In this document: in pieces, positions 17,109-25,439 of the stretch
Layout of the letters: every line of letters starts with the position of its first letter
Position numbering within the stretch: position 1 is the first letter of the stretch
The notes under the pieces: model-generated
The model's input: only the letters and a program-made list of their open reading frames with translations
Told to the model about the DNA's origin: nothing
Databases searched by the model: none
Program-made: the position numbers and the translations under genes
DNA from: JACVRW01 sp034664085
Lineage (GTDB): Bacteria; Actinomycetota; Thermoleophilia; Solirubrobacterales; Thermoleophilaceae
Direction: 5' to 3'
DNA length: 64,000 nucleotides
Assembly (NCBI GenBank): GCA_034664085.1
Contig: JAXDII010000008.1
Span: forward strand, 1-64,000

Positions 17109-17263
17109 AGCTCGATGAGCGAGCCCACGGTGACCGTTCGGTCGTCCGGCAGCCGGAAGTACCGGCTCGGATCGGCCTCGTTCCGTGCCATGGCGATGAA
17201 GAGCCTCAGCGCGTAGAGCGGGCTGGTCCCGATATCGCCGACGACGCCGAGGGCGCCGGCTAG
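17105..17263 (-). pseudogene. kup: Remnant of a Kup potassium transporter with its interior deleted
   Basis: 53 codons join the extreme N-terminal Kup signature (LAGALGVVGDIGTSPLYAL) directly to a typical Kup C-terminus (FIAMARNEADPSRYFRLPDD, then RTVTVGSLIEL and stop). A full Kup protein has about 620-680 residues, so nearly all transmembrane segments are missing. No start codon or ribosome binding site precedes it: the first codons overlap the stop of the gene at 17260. Either an internal deletion or an assembly collapse would produce this. Confidence 0.75.
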
Positions 17264-17778
17264 TCGCGCAGCGAGCGGTCCACCGCGCGGGCGACCTGCT
17301 CGCGGGAGCGCCCGCTCACGGCGCTGCCGAGGGCGGCCTGCCAGCGCTCGGGGGTCACCACGCGCGCCTTCAAGCCGAGGTCGGCGAGCAGCGCGGCCGG
17401 GTCGAGGTGTGACGCGACCTGCTCGGCGCGGCGCTGGGCGGCGATGTGCTGCGCCCGGGACAGGGGGGTGCGGCCGCCCTCGCCGGAGAGGCTGAGGAGG
17501 TCGCCGGCCACGTGCGGCACCGCGCGGCGCGCGCACTTCTCCCAGGGCGGGTCGGAGGAGGACTCCACGACGACCCGGCGCACCGCCCGCCAGCCCGCGT
17601 GATGCGACTCGCACCGGTCGACGAGGAAGTGCGCCAGCGCCTCGGCGAGGATCACGGCGTCGGGCTGCGAGCCGTGCACGTCCAGATGCCGCAGGGCATC
17701 GCCGACGCTGCGGCCGTTCCCGACCGCCCGCGCCAGCTGGCGCGCGGTGCGGCGCGGCTTGTCCCTGTAGCCGTTCAC
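17260..17778 (-). CDS. Conserved-looking protein of unknown function
   Basis: 172 residues, Arg- and Ala-rich, mostly helical by composition, with no transmembrane segment or signal. Notable stretches are RQLARAVGNGRSVGDALRH, a CESHH cluster near 55-60 and a C-terminal VTPERWQAALGSAVSGR. I do not recognise a family. GTG start overlapping the stop of the S4-domain gene (GTGA), so the two are translationally coupled. Confidence 0.55.
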   Translation of the reverse strand: MNGYRDKPRRTARQLARAVGNGRSVGDALRHLDVHGSQPDAVILAEALAHFLVDRCESHHAGWRAVRRVVVESSSDPPWEKCARRAVPHVAGDLLSLSGEGGRTPLSRAQHIAAQRRAEQVASHLDPAALLADLGLKARVVTPERWQAALGSAVSGRSREQVARAVDRSLRD

Positions 17779-17981
17779 GTCACACGGACGGAGTGCTCGC
17801 CGACGGTCACGACGTCGCCGCGGTGCAGCTGGCGGCCGCGGCGCACCTCGGGTTCACCGTTGACCGTCACGCCGTTCTCGAGGAGGAGCGCCCTCGCGTC
17901 GGCGCCCGAGCCGGCGAGGTCCGACAGCTTGAGGAGCTGTCCCAGGCGGATCATGTCGCCGCGGATCTCAATGTCCTGCAC
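17775..17981 (-). CDS. S4-domain RNA-binding protein (YaaA/RlbA-like)
   Basis: 68 residues forming a single S4 domain: IRLGQLLKLSDLAGSGADAR, LLENGVTVNGEPEVRRG, QLHRGDVVTVG. Single S4 proteins of this size bind structured RNA, often rRNA or ribosome-associated RNA. Starts at a GTG and leads the following unknown gene. Confidence 0.85.
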   Translation of the reverse strand: MQDIEIRGDMIRLGQLLKLSDLAGSGADARALLLENGVTVNGEPEVRRGRQLHRGDVVTVGEHSVRVT

Positions 17982-18029
17982 CCTCTGATCGTGGCACGTG
18001 GCCGCGGCTCAGAGCCGAAGCACTGCGCA

Positions 18030-18058
18030 TTGCCGTGAGGATAGGACTGGTATATCAT
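18030..18058 (+). promoter_or_regulatory. Candidate promoter of the transporter-Rieske operon
   Basis: TTGCCG, 17 bases, TATCAT, in a locally AT-richer stretch. The transcript would have a leader of about 55 bases before the GTG at 18119. Confidence 0.4.
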
Positions 18059-18118
18059 CACCGTGCGTCTGCGTATTCAAGCAATTGTCCGCCAGTGAGA
18101 ATGCTGGGGAGGGTGCCT

Positions 18119-19267
18119 GTGATCGACGTCCGTTGGTTCTGCGCCGTGCTCCTGATGGTGACCGCGCTCGCCGCCTGTGGCGGAGACGACGAGGAGGAAT
18201 CGCCCGCCGCCGCCGACAGCGGGAAGTCCGGCGCCCTGGCGCAGGTGGACCAGGATCTGGAGGGCCTCTACGAGGGCACCTACGAGGAGCCCCCCACGGA
18301 GTCGCCTCCGGCGGCGCCGAACAAGAACGTGTGGATCATCAGCTGCGGTGAGGCGCTGGAGAGCTGCTCGATCCCGGTCTCGGGCGGCGAGCAGGCCGCA
18401 AAGGCCATCGGGTGGGACGTCACGGTGTTCGACAGCGAGTTCAACCCGAAGCTCGCCGGTGACGGCATCCGCCAGGCGATCGCCGACAAGGCGGACGGGA
18501 TCTTCCTCGAGGTGATCGACTGCCCCGGCGTCCGGGGGCCGCTGCTGGCGGCCAAGAAGGCGGGGATCAAGATCGTCGCCGCCGAGGCCGCGGACTGCGA
18601 CGAGGGCGGCGCCAACGGCGAGCCGCTCTTCGACGAGCGCGTCGGCTACACCTACGGCGACTGGCCCGAGTACATCCGCCAGTGGGGCCGGGCGCAGGCC
18701 GTCCTAGCCGTGGCGAAGACCCGCGGCAAGGCCAAGCTGATCGACTTCGTCGACGAGTCCCTCTACCTGACGCGGCTCGTGGACGAGGGACACACCGCCG
18801 AGTTCGAGCGCTGCGACGGATGCGAGATCGTCGGGACCGTGAAGTTCACGGGCCTGGAGCTCGGTCCCAAGCTCCAGGCGAAGGCGCAGCAGGCGCTGCT
18901 CAAGTACCCGCAGGCCGATGCGGTGCACGCGCCGTACGACGCGGCCATGTCGGGCGGCATCGCCCAGGCCATCAACGCGAGCGGCCGTAAGGACGAGATC
19001 TTCGGCGTCGGCGGCGAGGGCTATCCGTCCAACATGGACCTCGTGCGCAACAACGCCGGCCAGGACGGCGGCGTTGCGCTCGCCGGCGTGTGGGAGGGCT
19101 ACCACGGCATCGACACGCTGAACCGGCTGTTCCAGGGGGAGGAGCAGGTCCCATCCGGCATCGGACTCCAGGTCTACGACCAAGAGAGGAACGTGCCGGC
19201 TTCCGGCGGCGTCGAGCCGCCGGTCGACTTCGAGCAGGCGTATCTCGACGCCTGGGGAGTTCGTTGA
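18119..19267 (+). CDS. CUT2-type substrate-binding lipoprotein
   Basis: 382 residues, with a lipoprotein signal (VIDVRWFCAVLLMVTALAAC) ending in lipobox LAAC, an acidic Ser/Ala/Asp linker and a periplasmic-binding-protein fold (NVWIISCGEALESCSIPVSGG, IADKADGIFLEVIDCPGV, DAVHAPYDAAMSGGIAQAIN). The many cysteines (CGEALESC, CPGV, CDGC) are unusual for RbsB-type proteins. The GTG at 18119 has GGGGAGG six bases upstream, better than the longer frame from 18035. It is first gene of an overlapping operon that also encodes a Rieske oxygenase system, so the ligand is probably the oxygenase substrate or its precursor. Confidence 0.88.
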   Translation: MIDVRWFCAVLLMVTALAACGGDDEEESPAAADSGKSGALAQVDQDLEGLYEGTYEEPPTESPPAAPNKNVWIISCGEALESCSIPVSGGEQAAKAIGWDVTVFDSEFNPKLAGDGIRQAIADKADGIFLEVIDCPGVRGPLLAAKKAGIKIVAAEAADCDEGGANGEPLFDERVGYTYGDWPEYIRQWGRAQAVLAVAKTRGKAKLIDFVDESLYLTRLVDEGHTAEFERCDGCEIVGTVKFTGLELGPKLQAKAQQALLKYPQADAVHAPYDAAMSGGIAQAINASGRKDEIFGVGGEGYPSNMDLVRNNAGQDGGVALAGVWEGYHGIDTLNRLFQGEEQVPSGIGLQVYDQERNVPASGGVEPPVDFEQAYLDAWGVR

Positions 19268-20826
19268 ACGGCGCGGTCTCCGAGAGCCCTCGTCCTCGGG
19301 CGAGCCCTCGGAGGCCCGCGCTACAGATAGCCGGCGTCTGGAAGGCGTACGGTCCGACACAGGCGCTGCGCGACCTCTCCCTCGCGCTGCGCCCCGGCAG
19401 GGTCTCGGCTCTGCTCGGCAGCAACGGCTCGGGGAAGTCGACGCTGATCAGGATCCTCGCCGGAGTGGAGCAGGCCGACCGCGGCTGGCTCGAGATCGCC
19501 GGCGAGCGCTACTCGGCCGACTCGGTGTCCCCGGACGTGGCACGCGCGGCCGGGCTGCACGTCGTGCATCAGGAGCGGTCCATCTTCCCCCAGCTGTGCG
19601 TCGCCGAGAACCTGGCGATCGGCACCGGCTTCGCAACGGGGCGTGGAGGCCGCATCCGCTGGGGCGAGCTGAACCGCCGCGCGGCGGAGGTGCTCGAGCG
19701 TTTCGAGATCGCGGCGCGGCCCGAGCAGCAGCTCGCCTCGCTGTCCCCCTCGGGGCAGACCATGGTGGCGATCGCGCGTGCGCTCCAGCACCAGGAGGGC
19801 GCTCGCGACGGCATCCTGATCCTCGACGAGCCGACCGCGTCACTTCCCGTCCAGGAGGTGGACCGGCTGCTCGCCGCGCTGCGCCGCTACGCCGCCGCCG
19901 GGCAGACGATCCTGTTCGTGACGCACCGCCTGCCCGAGGTGCGGGCCATCGCCGACGACGTCATGGTGCTGCGCGACGGACGCCTGGTGGGCGAGCTCAC
20001 CGGCCCGGACCTCGACGAGGGCGAGATGGTGGACCTGCTGGTCGGCACGTCGACCGTGCAGCGTGCTGCGGCACCCGCCGCGCGGGCCGCGGCCGCGCCC
20101 TTCCTGGCGGTGGACCACGCTGCGGGCGGGAGCGCGCGCGACGTCACCATGACCGCCGCCCCCGGTGAGGTCGTGGGCCTGGCGGGGCTGCTCGGATCGG
20201 GCCGCTCCTCGGTGCTGAAGCTGCTGTGCGGGGCGGTGCCGCTGCGGGCGGGGCGGATCACGCTCGACGGGCGCGCGTTCGCGCCGCGTCACCCGAGCGA
20301 CGCCATCCGCGCCGGCATCGCCTACATCCCCGAAGACCGCATCGGCGACGCCGCGTTCCCAGCCATGGACGTGACGGAGAACGCGTCCGCCCTCGTGCTC
20401 TCCGACTACTGGAGGAACGGTCGGCTGCGCCACTCCGAGGAGCGCCGCGACGCGCGTGACGTGATGGGCTCGTTCGACGTGCGCGCGCCGTCCGAGACCG
20501 CACCCTTCGGCGCGCTCTCCGGCGGCAACCAGCAGAAGCTGGTGCTCGCGCGCTCGCTGCGCCGCGGCCCGAAGCTGCTTCTGCTCGACGAGCCGACGCA
20601 GGGGGTGGACGTCGGCGCCCGCGCGCAGCTCCACGGGATCATTCGCGACGCCGTCGCGGCCGGGGCGGCAGCGGTGATCGTCTCCTCCGACTTCGACGAG
20701 CTGGAGGCCCTCTGCGATCGCGTCGTGGTCCTGGTCGGCGGAGCCGTCGGGTCCGAGCTCTCCGGGGCGGAGCTGACCGCCGAGCGCGTCCACCGTGCCG
20801 CCTTCGCCGCGGGCGCCGGCCCATGA
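19264..20826 (+). CDS. CUT2-type ABC transporter, double ATP-binding protein
   Basis: 520 residues. The first domain has Walker A GSNGSGKST and Walker B LILDEPTASLP but an altered signature (LSPSGQ rather than LSGGQ). The second has degenerate Walker A GLLGSGRSS, signature LSGGNQQK and Walker B LLDEPTQGVDVG. The start is TTG 19264, overlapping the preceding stop (TTGA) with GGGGAG upstream. Only this start excludes the coding part of the binding protein. The stop overlaps the permease start. Confidence 0.9.
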   Translation: MNGAVSESPRPRASPRRPALQIAGVWKAYGPTQALRDLSLALRPGRVSALLGSNGSGKSTLIRILAGVEQADRGWLEIAGERYSADSVSPDVARAAGLHVVHQERSIFPQLCVAENLAIGTGFATGRGGRIRWGELNRRAAEVLERFEIAARPEQQLASLSPSGQTMVAIARALQHQEGARDGILILDEPTASLPVQEVDRLLAALRRYAAAGQTILFVTHRLPEVRAIADDVMVLRDGRLVGELTGPDLDEGEMVDLLVGTSTVQRAAAPAARAAAAPFLAVDHAAGGSARDVTMTAAPGEVVGLAGLLGSGRSSVLKLLCGAVPLRAGRITLDGRAFAPRHPSDAIRAGIAYIPEDRIGDAAFPAMDVTENASALVLSDYWRNGRLRHSEERRDARDVMGSFDVRAPSETAPFGALSGGNQQKLVLARSLRRGPKLLLLDEPTQGVDVGARAQLHGIIRDAVAAGAAAVIVSSDFDELEALCDRVVVLVGGAVGSELSGAELTAERVHRAAFAAGAGP

Positions 20827-21881
20827 GCACGATGACCCCGGCCCCCGTGGAGGCCGCCCCAGAGACGCGTCGCGGGCGGTCGGCGAGGTCGCAGCTCGGA
20901 GCGCTGGCGGAGCCCTACGCGCTCGTCGCCCTGCTGGGCGTCGTCGTCGTCTTCTTCAGCCTCTGGCCCGAGACCAGCGAGACCTACCCGACCGTGGCGA
21001 ACATCCAGGCGGTCGTCGGGAACCAGTCGGTGCTCGGGATAGCGGCCCTCGCCGCGCTCGTGCCGCTGGCGGTGGGGCAGTTCGACCTCTCGGTGGGGGC
21101 GGTGCTTGGACTCTCGTCGGTGTTCTCGGCGAGCGTCATGGCCAGCGGGGCGCCGATCCCGGTCGCGGTGCTCGTCGGAATCGGGATCGGCGTGGCCGCC
21201 GGGCTGGTGAACGGCGCGATCGTGACCGTCCTGAAGGTCAACTCGATCATCGCGACGCTCGGCACGGCAACCGTGATCGCCGGCATCGTGACGCTGAAGA
21301 CCGAGGGCGGCAGCATCATCGAGGGCATCCCGCTGTCGCTGACCGACTTCGGCAGCGGCAACACCTTCGGGGTGCCCCGCACGGCGCTCGTTCTGGCCGG
21401 GGTGGCGCTCGCCGCCTACTACGTGCTCGAGCACACGCCCTTCGGGCGCTACCTGCTGTCGGTGGGCACGAACGCGCGGGCCGCGCACCTGGTCGGGCTG
21501 AAGGTCGACCGCCTCCTGCTCGCGAGCTTCGTGATCGCCGGGGGGCTGGCGGGCGCCGCGGGCGTGCTGCAGGTGGCACGAGGAGGCGGCGCCAACCCCG
21601 GTGTCGGCGAGTCCTTCACGCTGCCGGCCCTCGCCGCCGCCTTCCTGAGTGCGGCGGCGATCAAGCCCGGGCGCTACAACGTCGGCGGGACCCTGGTGGC
21701 GATCTTCTTCCTCGCCGCCCTGAACAGCGGTCTGAACCTCGCCGGCGCCGAGGCGTACGTGAGCGACTGGGTCAACGGCGTGGCGCTGATCGCGGGCATC
21801 GCGCTCGCCTCCGCGCTCGGCCGCGGGCGCGCCGCGTGGGCACGAGACGAGGGACCTTCGGAAGAGGAGAGATCACAGTGA
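20823..21881 (+). CDS. CUT2-type ABC transporter permease
   Basis: 352 residues with about ten transmembrane helices and the RbsC-type core (AVGQFDLSVGAVLGLSSVF, NGAIVTVLKVNSIIATLGT, GGGANPGVGESFTLPALAAAF). The N-terminus has a cytoplasmic extension of about 25 residues. ATGA overlap with the ATPase and GTGA overlap with the Rieske gene show that transporter and oxygenase are made together. Confidence 0.9.
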   Translation: MSTMTPAPVEAAPETRRGRSARSQLGALAEPYALVALLGVVVVFFSLWPETSETYPTVANIQAVVGNQSVLGIAALAALVPLAVGQFDLSVGAVLGLSSVFSASVMASGAPIPVAVLVGIGIGVAAGLVNGAIVTVLKVNSIIATLGTATVIAGIVTLKTEGGSIIEGIPLSLTDFGSGNTFGVPRTALVLAGVALAAYYVLEHTPFGRYLLSVGTNARAAHLVGLKVDRLLLASFVIAGGLAGAAGVLQVARGGGANPGVGESFTLPALAAAFLSAAAIKPGRYNVGGTLVAIFFLAALNSGLNLAGAEAYVSDWVNGVALIAGIALASALGRGRAAWARDEGPSEEERSQ

Positions 21882-22873
21882 CAGCAGCAGACCTGACCCC
21901 GCTGCGGCCCTTCTGGCACCCGGTCGCCTACAGCCGCGACGTCGGCGACGCACCCGTGGGCGCCACGGTGCTCGGCGAGCCCGTGGTGATCTTCCGCGAC
22001 GGCGACGACGTCAGCGCGTTCCGTGACCTCTGCCCCCACCGCGGATCGAAGCTGTCGCTGGGACGCGTCATCGACGGCAAGCTGACCTGCCCCTACCACG
22101 GCTTCCGGTACGACGGGACGGGGCGCTGTGTGCTGATCCCGTCGCAGCCGCCCGACCAGCAGGTGATCCCCTCCCGGGTGCGGCTCGAGCGCTACGCGGC
22201 AGCCGAGCGCTACGGGATCGTCTGGGTGGCGCTCGACGAGCCGGTTCAGGAGCTGCCCGCGTGCCCGCTGTACGACGAGCCGGGGTTCCACTCGTTCTCC
22301 CCCGACGCGGTCACCTGGAAGACCAGCGCGGCCCGGTGGATGGAGAACTTCCTCGACATCACCCACTTCGCGCACGTCCACGCCGGGATCCTGGGCGACC
22401 CTGACGACCCGGTGACCGAGCCTTTCGAGGTCCACACCACCCCGACGGGGCTGCGCTACGAGTTCTCCCTGCGCCAGCAGCTCGATCCCGCGCGATGGCC
22501 GACCGAGACGGGCGGGGTGATGGAGATGGAGGACGCCTACGCGTACTACGAGCTGTGGCTGCCGTTCACGATCTCCATCATCACCGACACCACCGAGGGC
22601 AGATGGTCGATCTGGTGCGCCGGCCTGCCGGTCCAGCCGGCGGAGGTCCGGCTCTTCTTCGTCGTGTCGCGCAACTACATGCTCGACGAGCCGGACGGGC
22701 CGTTCGGCGACGCCGTGTACGCGATCGCCGATCAGGACCGCCCGATCACCGAGAACCAGCACCCGGAGATGCTGCCGGTGGATCTGACCGAGGAGATCCA
22801 CCTGCGTGTTGGTGACGCGGCAGGCGTCGCGTACCGGCGCCAGCTGCGCGAGATCGGCCTGGCGTACGCCTGA
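21878..22873 (+). CDS. Rieske non-haem iron oxygenase, VanA-like
   Basis: 331 residues. The N-terminal Rieske domain has CPHRG near residue 50 and CPYHGF near 70, giving the Cys/His pairs for a [2Fe-2S] cluster. The C-terminal catalytic domain has ENFLDITHFAHVHAG near 150-165, supplying the two His ligands and the bridging Asp of the mononuclear iron. Single-component-size alpha subunits of this type (vanillate O-demethylase-like) perform O- or N-demethylation or hydroxylation using electrons from a ferredoxin and reductase, here encoded just downstream. Substrate not known; the coupled sugar-type transporter argues for a polar, possibly methylated, compound. Confidence 0.9.
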   Translation: MTAADLTPLRPFWHPVAYSRDVGDAPVGATVLGEPVVIFRDGDDVSAFRDLCPHRGSKLSLGRVIDGKLTCPYHGFRYDGTGRCVLIPSQPPDQQVIPSRVRLERYAAAERYGIVWVALDEPVQELPACPLYDEPGFHSFSPDAVTWKTSAARWMENFLDITHFAHVHAGILGDPDDPVTEPFEVHTTPTGLRYEFSLRQQLDPARWPTETGGVMEMEDAYAYYELWLPFTISIITDTTEGRWSIWCAGLPVQPAEVRLFFVVSRNYMLDEPDGPFGDAVYAIADQDRPITENQHPEMLPVDLTEEIHLRVGDAAGVAYRRQLREIGLAYA

Positions 22874-22885
22874 GAGGAGGAGCCA

Positions 22886-23080
22886 ATGGAGCGTGTTCGA
22901 GTCGAGCGGGAGCTGTGCATCGGAGCCGGGGAGTGCGTCCGCATCGCGCCCGCGACGTTCCAGCTCGGGGAGGACGACATCGCGGTCGTGACCGACGCCG
23001 CCGCGGCGACCGACGAGCAGCTCGCCGAGGCGGAGCGCAAGTGCCCCGCGGGCGCGGTCTTTCTCGACGAGAGTGAGTGA
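22886..23080 (+). CDS. Small [3Fe-4S]-type ferredoxin
   Basis: 64 residues with the spacing of actinobacterial 3Fe-4S ferredoxins: CIGAGEC (Cys 11 and 17) and a C-terminal KCPAGA cysteine. Only three cluster cysteines are present. It probably carries electrons from the reductase to the Rieske oxygenase. GAGAGGAGG precedes the ATG; the stop overlaps the reductase start (GTGA). Confidence 0.9.
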   Translation: MERVRVERELCIGAGECVRIAPATFQLGEDDIAVVTDAAAATDEQLAEAERKCPAGAVFLDESE

Positions 23081-24237
23081 GGAACGTCCTCGTCGTCGGC
23101 GCGTCGCTCGCCGGCCTGCGCACGGCGGAGGCGCTGAGGGCCGAGGGGTACGAGGGCCGCCTCACCGTCCTGGGCGCTGAGGCCGAGCAGCCCTACGACC
23201 GCCCGCCGCTCTCGAAGGAGTTCCTGGCCGGGAGCGCCAGCCCGGAGAGCGTGCGGCTGGATCCCCGCCCCGATCTCGACGCCACGTGGCTGCTCGGCGA
23301 CCCGGCGCTCGAGCTCGACCTCGCCGGCCGAGTCGTGAGCACGGCCGCCGGCCTTGCGCTGCCGTTCGACGGCCTGGTGATCGCCACCGGCAGCCAGCCG
23401 CGGCGTCTCGGAGTGCTCGCCGCCGGGCCCGAGCATCCGCTCGAGCTGCGCACGCTGGCCGACGCGATGCGCCTGCGGGCGGAGCTCGGCGGCGGCAGGC
23501 ATCTCACGATCGTCGGCGCCGGCTTCATCGGCGTGGAGGTGGCCTCGACGGCCCGCCGGCTCGGCGTGGACGTCGCGATGGTCAGCCTGCTGCCGCCGCT
23601 CTCGGCGGCCGGCCCGCTCGTGTCGAGCCTGGCCGCCGCGCTGCTGCGTGAGCGGGGCGTCCGCGTCCACGCACCGCGAACGATCGTCGCGGTCCGCGGG
23701 AGTCGCACGATCGAGGCGCTCGAGCTCGACGACGGCACCTCGCTGCCCGCCGACGTCGTCGTGTCTGCCGTGGGGGTCGGGCCCGCCACCGAGTGGCTGC
23801 GCGGGTCGGGCCTCGACGTCACGGACGGAGTGCTCTGCGACAGCGGCTGTGCCGTGCCCGGGGCGCCGGGGGTCGTGGCGGTCGGCGACGTGGCGCGGCG
23901 CGACTGCCCGACCTTCGGGCCCGTGCGAATCGAGCACTGGTCGACCGCCATCGAGCAGGCCCGCGTGGCCGCCCGCACGCTCCTGGGCAAGCCCGCTCCC
24001 CCGGGCGCGCGGCCGATCGTCCCCAGCTTCTGGTCGGACCACTTCGACCTGCGCCTCCAGTCGCTCGGCCTGCCGGGGATCGCGGACGAGTTCGAGGTGG
24101 TGGACGGCGCCGTGGCCGACCGGCGCTTCGCGGCCGCCGGCTACGCGAACGGGAAGCTCGTGGGGGCGGTGGCGTACGGCATGCCGCGGGCGCTCGCGCC
24201 CTTCCGCAGCCTGCTGTCAGCCGAAGCAGGCTCCTGA
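23077..24237 (+). CDS. FAD/NAD(P)H ferredoxin reductase of the oxygenase system
   Basis: 386 residues of the aromatic-dioxygenase ferredoxin reductase family. An FAD-binding GASLAGLRTAEALR sits at the N-terminus, then the YDRPPLSKEFLAG motif, an NAD-binding IVGAGFIGVEVAS near 145, a second FAD motif VVAVGDVARR and a C-terminal reductase dimer-like domain (PSFWSDHFDLRLQSLGLP). It completes the electron chain NAD(P)H, reductase, ferredoxin, Rieske oxygenase. Confidence 0.92.
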   Translation: MRNVLVVGASLAGLRTAEALRAEGYEGRLTVLGAEAEQPYDRPPLSKEFLAGSASPESVRLDPRPDLDATWLLGDPALELDLAGRVVSTAAGLALPFDGLVIATGSQPRRLGVLAAGPEHPLELRTLADAMRLRAELGGGRHLTIVGAGFIGVEVASTARRLGVDVAMVSLLPPLSAAGPLVSSLAAALLRERGVRVHAPRTIVAVRGSRTIEALELDDGTSLPADVVVSAVGVGPATEWLRGSGLDVTDGVLCDSGCAVPGAPGVVAVGDVARRDCPTFGPVRIEHWSTAIEQARVAARTLLGKPAPPGARPIVPSFWSDHFDLRLQSLGLPGIADEFEVVDGAVADRRFAAAGYANGKLVGAVAYGMPRALAPFRSLLSAEAGS

Positions 24238-24257
24238 GCGCCCAGCCGCTTCGGTGC

Positions 24258-25409
24258 TCACGCGAGCCGGCTCGCGCGCGTCACGGCATCGGACCCGAAG
24301 CGGTCGGCCAGCTCGTCGAGGGCGGAGTCGAGCGCGCGCCTGTCCGCCCCGTCCACGGGCAGCGTGAGCTGGCCACTGTCGTCCTCGAGCGCGGCGACGG
24401 TCACGCCGAGCAGAGTGATCCCGCGGCGCTCGATCGTCGGCATGGCCGCCGACAGCAGGGAGCGCGTGGTCATCGCGATCGTCGCGGTCGCGGCCGTCGC
24501 CTCGGCGAGCGTGCGCGACCGGGTCGCGTGCGTGTAGTCGCTGAAGCGCACGCGCAGCGTCACGCTGCGCCCGGTGCAGCCGGCGGCGCGCATGCGGCGG
24601 GTGACCCGGTCCACCAGCCCCAGCAGCACGCCCTCGAGCTCGGCGGGGGATCTCGCCGAGCGCCCCAGCGCGGACTGCGAGCCGATCGAGCGGCGGCGGC
24701 GGTTGGGCCGCACGCGGCGCGGGTCGCGGTTGTCGGCGATCGCGTGGATGTGCCGCCCGGCGGCCCGGCCGAGGATGCCGATCAGCCCGGCTTCGCCAAG
24801 CTCGGCGAGCTGGCCGACGGTGGTCAGGCCGTGCGCATGCAGCTTGCCGGCGGTCGCCGCGCCCACGCCCCAGATCCGCTCGACCGGCAGCGGATGCAGG
24901 AACGCAAGCTCCTCGCCGGGGGCCACGACGAGCAGGCCGTCAGGCTTGGCGGCGCTGCTCGCCATCTTCGCGAGCACCTTCGTCCGGGCAACTCCCACGG
25001 TGACCACCAGGCCGACCCGGTCGCGCACGTCGCGCTTCAGCTTCGCGGCGATCTCGGGCGGCGAGCCGGAGATCCGCTCGAGCCCGCTGACGTCGAGAAA
25101 GGCCTCCTCGAGCGACAGGCCCTCGACCGCCGGGGCGGTCTCCCTGAAGACCTCGAACAGCTCCCGGCTGGCTTCGACATAGGCGGTGAAGCGCGGCTCG
25201 ACCACCACCGCCTGCGGGCACAGCCGGCGCGCCCGCGTGCCGCCCATCCCGCCGCGCACCCCGAAGGCGCGCGCCTCGTAGCTGGCCGCCATCACCACGC
25301 CACCGCCCACCAGCACGGGCCGGCCCCTCAGCCGCGGATCGTCCCGCTGCTCGACCGAGGCGAAGAAGGCGTCGGCGTCGGCGTGGAGGATGTCGGCGCC
25401 GGCGGACAC
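24258..25409 (-). CDS. dinB: DNA polymerase IV
   Basis: Y-family translesion polymerase, 383 residues. Palm motifs ILHADADAFFASVEQ at the N-terminus, MAASYEARAFGVRGGM, and LSLEEAFLDVSG near 105; helix-hairpin-helix near IWGVGAATAGKL; little finger domain at the C-terminus. The usual catalytic Asp-Glu pair of SxDEA is Glu-Glu here, a conservative change. The GTG at 25409 is the only sensible start, since the open frame further upstream is antisense to another gene. A LexA box directly abuts this start, pointing to SOS control. No beta-clamp motif is obvious at the end. Confidence 0.92.
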   Translation of the reverse strand: MSAGADILHADADAFFASVEQRDDPRLRGRPVLVGGGVVMAASYEARAFGVRGGMGGTRARRLCPQAVVVEPRFTAYVEASRELFEVFRETAPAVEGLSLEEAFLDVSGLERISGSPPEIAAKLKRDVRDRVGLVVTVGVARTKVLAKMASSAAKPDGLLVVAPGEELAFLHPLPVERIWGVGAATAGKLHAHGLTTVGQLAELGEAGLIGILGRAAGRHIHAIADNRDPRRVRPNRRRRSIGSQSALGRSARSPAELEGVLLGLVDRVTRRMRAAGCTGRSVTLRVRFSDYTHATRSRTLAEATAATATIAMTTRSLLSAAMPTIERRGITLLGVTVAALEDDSGQLTLPVDGADRRALDSALDELADRFGSDAVTRASRLA

Positions 25410-25421
25410 GAACGTATGTTC
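25410..25421 (-). promoter_or_regulatory. LexA (SOS) box of dinB
   Basis: GAACGTATGTTC, preceded by C: a full match to the Gram-positive SOS consensus CGAACRNRYGTTY. It begins one base before the dinB start codon and lies 18 bases before the divergent start at 25440, so it could control both genes. Confidence 0.75.
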
Positions 25422-25439
25422 CCATGACCGGAGGCCTGC

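Noticed and set aside
24261..24276. 16-bp perfect palindrome CGCGAGCC-GGCTCGCG at the end of dinB
   Set aside because: Such GC palindromes are common by chance at this base composition, and it has no loop space or T-tract to act as a terminator.
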